Shown here one piece after another: positions 54,308-64,000 of a DNA stretch of 64,000 nucleotides. Both the position numbers and the translations under genes were made by a program. The stretch lies in the NCBI GenBank assembly GCA_018292915.2, contig JACVVK020000057.1:1632501-1696500 (forward strand), given 5' to 3'. Source of the DNA: Batillaria attramentaria (Eukaryota > Mollusca > Gastropoda > Batillariidae). Numbering within the stretch: position 1 is the stretch's first letter; each line of letters opens with the position of its first letter. The notes under the pieces are model-generated. The model did no database searches and was not told where the DNA came from. It worked only from the letters and a program-made list of their open reading frames with translations.

Positions 54308-56275
54308 CAGACATACAGTATTTGCACATTTTGTACTTACGCTCTGCATCTTGCACCTGTAGGAGATTATTTTATTTGATTGTAATCACTGCAGGTAATG
54401 TGAATAGTATGTGTTTTTATGTGATATAGAAAGAGAAAAGAGCAAAAATTGAATTGAAGATTCTTTATTCACCCTGAAAGGGATTTTTTTTTTTTTTAGC
54501 CTGAAATGCATGACATCACATAAGAAACAGGGCATGGCAATACAATAATAGCATATCATCAGCTATACATAACTTTAAGATAATCATAAGACTAATCTTT
54601 CTCTCTCTCTCACACACACACACACACGCACACACACACACACACGCACACACACACACGCACGTACACACACACACACACACACACCTGCCGCAGGGGG
54701 AATCTGAAATAAATCATTGTGTAAAAAGTTCATCAAACAGTGATATTGCACATAGTGCAACAAAAACTTTACCCTCAGCTGTAATTCAGTCAGTATACCG
54801 TTACTGTACGGTGTCCTGTTAAGGATGTTGCAAATGTGTTGATTACTAGATGTTTATTTTTACTCATCACTCTAACTGCCCTTTGTCTCTGTCACAGTTT
54901 GCAGCTATGATGGCAAGCCAGGGTGCACTTTCATCAGAGCTAGCACGCGCCAGGGGAGCGAATCAAGGCCAGCAGGTGAGTTTCTTCCCCTGTCATGCAG
55001 CCTGCGTGCCAGCCGCCCCAACCCTGTTATTTCTGTAAAAATCCTGTCATCGTTTCTTTTTATTTTGTTTGCACTGTATTGTATCCTTGTGGCTCAGTAG
55101 AGCGCACAAGTTAATTAAAAAAAAAAAAAACCCATTGTAGTAATGAGAGACATTGTCTATTTAAATTCTGTCACTCTATTCCAGCAGCTAGATAGTGGGT
55201 TTGCGTCCCACATACATTGTACTGCTTGATGTTTCTGTTCATTGGTATTGTTGTTGTTTTAAATGCTAAGCCGGTGCAGTTTAAAGTAAAACTAGTTGAT
55301 ACATTTGCTGTAAGAAGGAACAGTTTGCTTCAGTTTTGCTCTCACTTTTACAGTTTGTATAATGATGATGATGTACTGAGTCATGTTGGGGGTGTTACAG
55401 AGCCTTGTCTCTTCATAGAGATCTGAGCACTATATACTTGGTTGTGAAGAAGAAAAAAAAGGGGGCGGGGGGGGGGGGGGGGGGATCAATACAAAAAGTA
55501 CAGAAACATGGTACATGTCCATACACTGACTAACACAAACTGTTGTCCATACCGGTACATACAGTAAACATGATATGTGTATTTGACAAATTGTGTGACG
55601 TTTTCAGGGTGATGGCGCAGATGTAGACGACCTTCGAAAGAAGATGTCCGGCCTGGAGTCAGAAATAGAAGCTGTAAGTACATGTAGTACTCACTTACCA
55701 GGTCAGGAAACGGTATCAGCCGTGTACTAGCATGGTCTGTGCAGGTCATAGAATCCTGGAAAAATCATGGAATTTGGAAATAGATTTTTCCAGAAGTTAC
55801 AAAATTATCTCAGGAGTCATGAAAAGTCACAGAACTTCAGAATTTTATGGGTGCCATTGTGAGCCAGACAATGAAATGGTCAGCTTGGTAGTTACTCACT
55901 GGACTGATCGCCAAAAATACCAACAAACTGCCTTCCCATAAGGCTAATGACTAACTCTGGACATTGGTCTTGCTGACTGCGATAACTTGGATAAGCTTAC
56001 ACTTTCTACCCTCGCGTGTGTCAGTGTAAAAGAGGGCAAGAAAGTTGTCGTGGAAAACAGGAGAGTTGGCCTCAAGAAGTCATGAAAAAAGTCATGAATT
56101 TTTGGGACTGTGAGCCTGCATGGACCCTGTACTAGACAGGATAGAGGCAAATGGGTATCCAGGGTCATGCCAACCCCTGTTGCCCTCTCGCACTCCTCAC
56201 ACTCATGCCCCACTTATGTCCCTTTACCTTTTTATGATTTAGATTTTTGGGTTCATGTGTAATATTTAACAACTC

Positions 56276-56328
<53 letters not shown>

Positions 56329-58195
56329 CATAATAATTGCTGTGTGTGTTCCCCATGGAAATCTGTCTGGTATCATTTTCTTGTATTTTATGTGCCCTTT
56401 TGTAAATTGTCCGAACAGGAGAGGCGGCGAGGCATGATGACAGCAGAGTCGGCAGAAAAAGATCTGGCAAGCACCAAACACGAGCTGCTTCGCATACGGG
56501 AAATGTTGGATATGGCAGAAAAGGTGGGCTCATGCTCATTCAATTCAGTTCATGATCAGGGTTATTATTCGTCCCTGCAGAAATTTGTTTTACGTGGTCT
56601 TTCAAGAATAAATGAAAAGAGTGTTTACAGAAAATTAAAACAAAATAATTGTAAAATGTTTCAATGTAATATTTCTACAGTTCTAGTTTTGTAGGAATGT
56701 AATACATGTACATTCTCTTTCAACTGTTTACAAGCATCATACGAATAAGTAAACATGCAGCCATTCCTTGGGGATTGGGGGGGGGGGGGGGGGGACATTC
56801 ATGACAACGGGTGGTTTACAATATAGCTGTCTAATACACTGTAGTACTGGCCTATGCGGAGCGAAGGGCATGTACAACTACTGGACTGCACCACTAAATG
56901 CCACTTTTCTTCCCAGTCAACACTATTGGCTTTCAGTGGCTTGATGCAACAGAGCAGTGGCAGGTTCTACAACAAGTAGTTGATAAATCGTATGTACGGA
57001 GTGGAGTATATTTATTTATTATTCACAGCGTTGCTTGTGTCGGCATGTTTCAGGAGCTGGAAAAGAAAGTCAGTCAAACAGTACCGTTCAAAAACTTGAA
57101 GAGCATGCTGCAGAAGAAGAACGACCAGATCAAAGATCTACGCAAACGCCTCTCGAAGTGAGCATATTAACCAGGCTGGGCAATTGTCAGTCACTTGGCA
57201 ATTTTCAGTCAAATTTCTTATCCTTTCAGCCAAAAATCCAAGTTTCAGCCAAAAAAAGGAAGGGGGAAAGGTTGCACACATAGTCATGTATCATGATACA
57301 TGTAATAGTATATGGGACTTCAGTTTTGAAGGCTTGCATGTCAGTACCAAGGCAGTGCGCATTTAACTTCTGGGTGCCAGTAGAGGCTACTAAATCAGTA
57401 AATGCCTTTCAAAATGCTAAAATTTGTTTTTCTGAAGTGGGGCGTTGTCCCCTGGTCCCACAGTAGTGTGCTACTGCCGCACCTATGTTTAAGTCTTATT
57501 TTCCTTCAGCAGTTCCCCGGCCTGATTAACACATCTTGTACCGCGCATGAGTATCCCATGTTTTTTACTTTTTTTCGGTTTTGGCCCTGTATGCAAAAAT
57601 CATGCAAGATTTGTGGTTCCTTCTCAGCTCTTACTGCAGCAAACACGAGTATAATCAAAGTGCAACACTCCCACTGAGCCAAATTCAAGTCCACGCAGAC
57701 GTGAATTAATTTTGATTTTTGAAGTGGGGCCACTGGTGCGCAACCCCAGTCTTACTCAGTAGGAAGTGAGTTAATATTTGGCGTCATTGTTGCGTAAGTT
57801 ATTATAAGTAGATGGACCTTGTCACAAGATTGTCAAATGTACTGTAAGTTATTACATGTCCTTTTGTTCCAGTGTCCCTACATTTGTACTATTTTTTTAC
57901 GTCAGTCGCCTTTTACAATCAGTTTGCAAGATCTAGAACTTAAGACAAGTGCTTGGCGCTTGAACAACATGTTCACTACTTTCTGTGCTTTTCAAACCCC
58001 AACAGAACTCGGCGGTATTTTCAGTATTGTTTGCTCTGAGTACAGGGCTTAAACACCGGTCAGGTTCAAGGTGCTTGGGCATTTTGCTCATATGATGGTA
58101 GAATAATGAGAACGGTGTTGAGTACATTACCAGAAACACCATTTATGATGTTTTGAATGCTGGTTTTCAGGCATGAAACCTTGGACGATGAGTAA
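49984..58195 (+). CDS. LZTFL1: Leucine zipper transcription factor-like protein 1 (BBSome regulator)
   Basis: Ten coding exons: 49984-49986, 50417-50544, 51823-52017, 53060-53186, 53956-54021, 54898-54975, 55608-55673, 56419-56523, 57054-57157, 58171-58195. They give 298 residues; human LZTFL1 has 299. The first coding exon is the ATG alone, followed at once by the donor GTAACA. Family signatures: LGVNEHHQNQVINYIRFAR, FEDLKDSRLTDETFTIDEV, SEVESELINTAHTNVL, AEKWHLKLQADISELENR, LQEENEKLKTRL (start of the coiled coil/leucine zipper) and KKNDQIKDLRKRLSK, ending HETLDDE and TAA. LZTFL1 (BBS17) is a cytoplasmic protein that restrains ciliary entry of the BBSome. Intron 2 is of the GC-AG type. If intron 9 is retained, TGA follows at once after RLSK. 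Confidence 0.96.
52285..52440 (+). mobile_element. 3' end of a non-LTR element (same family as 12560-12800)
   Basis: TCTGGTTTTTAATCTGTGCT, GAGTGAATGTGTTGTTTGTG, GCACCTAGAGCTTGTTCCCC, GGGGATAGGCACCCTATTAT. In LZTFL1 intron 3. Confidence 0.7.
52570..52935 (-). mobile_element. Non-LTR retrotransposon reverse-transcriptase C-terminus, frameshifted
   Basis: Antisense copy of the element at 22485-22765: AGGCGCCTGGCTCCAAGTGG, CATAGGCCATCGACAACCCT, GCACTCTGTTCTGGGCTAG and CAGCTGTTGCGAGGCGGGCC. It extends farther 5' than the other copies (to about 52935) but is frameshifted and partly rearranged. In LZTFL1 intron 3. Confidence 0.8.
53274..53675. mobile_element. hAT-like MITE, copy 1
   Basis: Ends CAGGGTCCGTACAGGT and ACCTGTATGGACCCTG are inverted repeats with one mismatch. 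The inside is rich in TCATGGAATCCTGGAAAAGTC words and has GAGCCAGACAATGAGACGGT, CAACAAACTGCCTTCCCATG and GGAAAACAGGAGAGTTGGCC. About 400 bp, non-coding, in LZTFL1 intron 4. The second copy is at 55731. Confidence 0.85.
53693..53790. repeat. CACG / CA / GCAT simple repeat
   Basis: Mixed ACGC, CA and GCAT units directly after the MITE copy. Confidence 0.85.
54088..54303. repeat. GT microsatellite with GTCT interruptions
   Basis: About 108 dinucleotides with CTGT interruptions every 10-16 bp. It starts 66 bp after the donor of LZTFL1 exon 53956-54021. Confidence 0.95.
54440..54690. repeat. Probable interspersed repeat 3' end and CA repeats
   Basis: ATTGAATTGAAGATTCTTTATTC, T run, A-rich body, CT then CA/ACGC repeats (54599-54688). 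Layout resembles 4090-4470. In LZTFL1 intron 5. Confidence 0.4.
55731..56127. mobile_element. hAT-like MITE, copy 2, with direct repeats at its ends
   Basis: Body matches 53274-53675 along its length. TGTACTAG occurs immediately left (55723-55730) and right (56128-56135), an 8-bp direct repeat as expected for hAT elements, though the exact ends are ambiguous by one or two bases. In LZTFL1 intron 7, same orientation as copy 1. Confidence 0.85.
56277..56327. repeat. GT microsatellite
   Basis: About 25 GT units, 92 bp before the acceptor of LZTFL1 exon 56419-56523. Confidence 0.95.
57168..57395 (+). mobile_element. Interspersed element, copy 2 (pair with 39962-40200)
   Basis: ACCAGGCTGGGCAATTGTCA, CTTGGCAATTTTCAGTCAAA, TCTTATCCTTTCAGCC, GTATCATGATAC and GGTGCCAGTAGAGGCTAC. 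It starts 10 bp after the donor of LZTFL1 exon 9. Confidence 0.65.
57523..57775 (+). mobile_element. Interspersed element, copy 2 (pair with 14007-14330)
   Basis: GATTAACACATCTTGTACCG, GCGCATGAGTATCCCATG, GCAAACACGAGTATAATC, AAAGTGCAACACTCCCACTG, GGGCCACTGGTGCGCAACCC and GTGAGTTAATA. Lacks the TTG array of the first copy. In LZTFL1 intron 9, next to the element at 57168. Confidence 0.7.
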
Positions 58196-59682
58196 CTATG
58201 ATGACCTCACGGTCACCGGAATCAGTCAAGCGTCACACTGTCATACTTGTTTGGACCAGGAAAATCAACGATGTGTGCCAACAGTCGCGGGTGTCAGTTC
58301 TCAAACATATCTCACAGCTATTTTGTAACATTTCCATCTACAGAGTCTAAGTGGTAGACAAAACTCTGCAGCAATATTGTGATATTTTTTTTGTGTAACC
58401 GTCCATACTTTGTAACAGTATCGTTGTGTTTTCATATTTGTTTCTGTGGAGAGGGAGGGGGATGTGTGTTCGGTGGGATTATGTGTTTGTGCCTGTTGTT
58501 TTCCATTTTCCGTTTTTCTTTTTCATTATTGTTGGTTTTTTGGGTTGAGTTGGGGTTTTTTGTTGTTGTTGTTGTTTTGTTTTGTTTGTTGTTTTTTATG
58601 TGTGTGTTTGTGTTTGTTTATTTGTTTTGTTATGTTTGTTTATTTGGTTGTTTCTTGGGGGGGGGGGGAGGTGGGAATTGTATTTTGGGGGTTTTGTTTT
58701 GTGGGGCTGGGGGTTTAGGGGATGGGGGTGGTTGTTTGTTTGTTTTTCCAAAATTTTGGAACATCTTTCCCCTCCTACAAATGGCTAAATGTTGTAACCG
58801 CTTTTTCTTTTGTATCCACAAACAAAACATGTATGAAAAAACGTGATGCCTCCACTCATAGAAATATCTGTCTGCTGCCTTGTGGTTATGGGTTATGTCC
58901 CTTTAGACTAGAAGTAAATCCCGCACTGCAGCAGTACGCTTAGGATTAACAACCATTTGACTTGTGCTGTGCCCTGTCATGGCTGCATTGCATAATATTC
59001 GGACTTTCTGACGTCGTGAAATATAATTGAATAGCTTTAGCCGCACAAACTCATCACTTTGTATGCAAGTAGTAACTGTATGCCTTCGTGTACATGTGTG
59101 ATTGCAAAAGTAGATGATTATTTTGCAGTAGGGGTGTGTGTGGTTCTCTGAGGCTGCTGTCTGACCGTGACATGTTACTTTTCCTGTTGAACCAGTACAT
59201 ATCACACAAAACTAAAGGATAAATGCTGTATAGAGGAAACAAATACATAATCCCAGTGATTTTAACTATTCTGTTAGTTGATAGAGCCTGCTTTATTCTC
59301 TTCAAGGGCTTTCTGTGCATATTCTTGTGCTCTACTTTGTTTTTAGTTTTTGACTTGATTGTTTACTCAGCTTTTGTCTGTGAGGTGTTTCTGAAGAAGA
59401 GGTACAAGGTTACTACACACAAATTGTTTGACACCTTTGCACACCTTGTGTGTGTGTGTGTGAACGTGAATTTCAGCTTTTGCGCTCGTGTTGGAAAATT
59501 AAAGAACTCGTAATCCACTGTGGTGTGCAATGTGGCTGGTCATTTGCTGGTCATGTATGTTCTTTCAAGTTAGCGGTGTGAATGGTAGGCAAACGTGATT
59601 TTCTTCTCAGAAGTTTGAAAGTGTTACTGACTTGGACTTTTTGCTTTATTGTGTTTTGAGATGTCAGTGGAGCTGCTATGTT

Positions 59683-59688
59683 AATAAA
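59683..59688 (+). promoter_or_regulatory. Candidate polyadenylation signal of LZTFL1
   Basis: AATAAA lies 1.49 kb after the LZTFL1 stop. Two more hexamers are at 59975-59980 and 59980-59985, so alternative 3' ends are possible. The 3' UTR between 58196 and here has a T/G-rich block (58540-58750) and no other recognisable element. Confidence 0.4.
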
Positions 59689-60495
59689 ACAGTTGAGATT
59701 TATTAACAGTTACGTTTAGTGTAGTTTGGGGGGGGGGGGGTCTCACAGCATGCCATGTGATACATAGTACAAAAAGTTCAGCATCTTTTTGAAAAATGAA
59801 ATCCGTGCAAGTGATGACGTGTCATTTTGCACTGACTTTACATATTCACGTTTCCGGTCAGTGTTGTCTTTGAAAGTGTATTCATAATTTTTGCACATCA
59901 AAATTGATGTTCTTGTTTGCTTGTTCAAGATATGACATTCACAAAGTTGTCCAATCTGTTTGGAAAATTGTAATAATAAAATAAACTAAGCAGTGCTGAA
60001 GTTTGGACTAAATATTTTAAAAAAGAAATATGTTTGGCATAATGTCCATCCGCAGATCATCGGTGGAGCTGTCTTCACATGTAGCATTTATATAAAAGCT
60101 TTGTCAGTTGGTGTGGAAGGCCGTTATCGTTGTCAGAATGGAGTGTGACTTTATACTCACACTTACGTGCCTTTGTGCAGCTACCCTTAGCTTTAAATGT
60201 CTCAGCTAACGTCCTTTCTATATGTCACTCACATTTTCCGCTTGATTCACTCAAACTGCTTGGAAGCTGCATGTTGCTTATTGAAAGACTTTGAGGGAAC
60301 AAAACGGAAATACAAGTACTCTAATTCCACATCTTCCTTTGCTTGTCACTAAAAAAAGCTGATGGCTGAACTGCAATCATTTGTTGGCTAGACTGCCAGA
60401 TAAAAGATGGCAGTGCTATTTTGATGACTTTTTTTGGGGGGGGGGGGGGGGGGGGGGAGAACGATTTCAGCGATCCTCATTAGTCCACACTCTGC

Positions 60496-60938
60496 AAAGT
60501 TTCGCTCAATTGGTATAGTTCACCTGCTGGGGGGTGCAAATGTATGTTATATGCAGGTGGAGCAAATGTACTCGAGCTGTCCACTCAGCGGGGTCATTGT
60601 ATCCTACCCTTCAGTCCAGTCAGCTCGCGAGATATGGCTGTGCTGTTTGCATCAAAAGGCTCGTTTCCGGAAAGCGAAACGGTTACAAATTACAACCGAC
60701 ACTATACACACGGATATGCCTTCACCATCTGATGGCTATACATTCGTTTAATGCTTTTATTAAAGTTACATTCATAAAACGACGTTAGCTGTCACGTGAC
60801 TTCAACTCGTGAGACCCAAATGCAGGATATGTTTGCACCTTGTCCCGCGCAGCCGGGGTACATTTGTTCCCCCTGCAAATGACTGGTATACATTTGCTCC
60901 CCCCAACAGGCAAACTGTACCAACTGAGCCGAAGTTTA
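60496..60938. mobile_element. Element with long (~50 bp) terminal inverted repeats
   Basis: Left AAAGTTTCGCTCAATTGGTA, CACCTGCTGGGGGGTGCAAA and TGTATG; right CATTTGCTCCCCCCAACAGG, CTGTACCAACTGAGCC and GAAGTTTA are its inverse with about 80-85% identity. A further partial copy of the inner end (GGTACATTTGTTCCCCCTGC) lies at 60857. Inside is CCGAAAGCG-type sequence without a gene. Total about 443 bp. Confidence 0.8.
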
Positions 60939-61337
60939 AGGAAAGATATGTAAGTGTTTCACATGACAAATGTTGGCACTCTTCATAACACGTTTGATCT
61001 TTTTTTTGGAATCCTGCATGCGCGGTGTGTTCACTTACTTTTCATTATTACTGAAATCTGTATTTTTGTTGGGTAAACTTTCACTTTTAAAAATTAAAAA
61101 TTAAATTGTTTATATTGGTGTTGTGTAACTTTCATTGGTCAAAAATGCATTTCTGTTTTCAGAAATCCACAAATGTAAAGTAATGAAGTAAATGTATGGA
61201 TCTTAACTTACTCTTAAAGTATATTGTTAGATTTTAAAGTCCTGTGTTCAGAGTCTTTGAATTATATTATTGAAAGCTGAATTGATTTGGTTCTACTTCC
61301 TAGTATTAGTTTTGCAAATTTGTTAGCTAGAGGAGCC

Positions 61338-63814
<2,477 letters not shown>

Positions 63815-64000
63815 CAATAGACGACTCCACTCAGTCGCCACGCCCCAACTTGAAGCCCCGCCCCTTTACTCTGCCGTGTATTGGCAAAGCACAGTACGTC
63901 CATGACGTCATTGTATGGAAAAAGGGGTGATTTCAAGATGAAAGAGGTTGACGTAATGGTCTTTTTCTTCAAATGACGTCAGTGGGCTTACTGCTTTCTT
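63815..64000. mobile_element. MITE-like element, second copy, cut by the window edge
   Basis: CAATAGACGACTCCACTCAG begins it; it continues with TTTGGC-type AATACACGGCAGAG (reverse), TCCATGACGTCATTG, GTTGACGTAATGG and AAATGACGTCAGTG. Its reverse complement matches 14785-14977. The other end is beyond 64000. Confidence 0.75.

Larger units (their letters stand above)
58196..61330. other. LZTFL1 3' UTR and downstream region
   Basis: T/G-rich block at 58540-58750, polyadenylation signals at 59683 and 59975-59985, G runs at about 59728 and 60435-60457, and the inverted-repeat element 60496-60938. No gene recognised. Confidence 0.55.

Overview
The window is nuclear DNA of an animal, most likely a marine mollusc and probably a gastropod. 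The reasons are compact metazoan exons with GT-AG introns of 0.1-4 kb, very many dinucleotide microsatellites, several families of tRNA-derived SINEs, and gene models closest to the animal ADGR, ABRACL, EIF4B and LZTFL1 families. The species call is inference; I see no bacterial, viral or organellar genes.

Four protein-coding genes were rebuilt by joining exons by eye, checking splice sites and phase at every junction. (1) 1-17503, +: an adhesion G protein-coupled receptor (Ig domains, hormone-receptor-like domain, GAIN/GPS, seven helices, Ser/Thr-rich tail). It has 24 exons, its 5' end lies left of the window, and the visible part encodes 981 residues with an unbroken frame. (2) 20578-21468, +: an 81-residue Costars protein (ABRACL). 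(3) 49694-33527, -: translation initiation factor eIF4B, 16 exons, 660 or 674 residues depending on one alternative donor, with a possible second first exon. (4) 49984-58195, +: LZTFL1, 10 exons, 298 residues. Genes 3 and 4 are head to head, with start codons 290 bp apart, and probably share a bidirectional promoter.

The rest is introns and intergenic DNA filled with repeats: at least three tRNA-derived SINE families (one pair inverted head to head), 3' ends of two kinds of non-LTR retrotransposon, several elements with terminal inverted repeats (one with internal nuclear-receptor-like half-sites, one rich in TGACGTCA), two long minisatellites (23 bp x about 26; 34 bp x about 41), and long GT, CA and CT arrays and G runs.

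No wholly new multi-gene system is evident. The most interesting signals are where repeats meet splicing: a 110-bp tandem array that has amplified the 3' splice acceptor and first codons of a receptor exon; a SINE whose target-site duplication copied an eIF4B 5' splice site; a GT microsatellite running into a receptor acceptor; a GC-AG intron and a start codon alone on its exon in LZTFL1; and two in-frame first exons for eIF4B.
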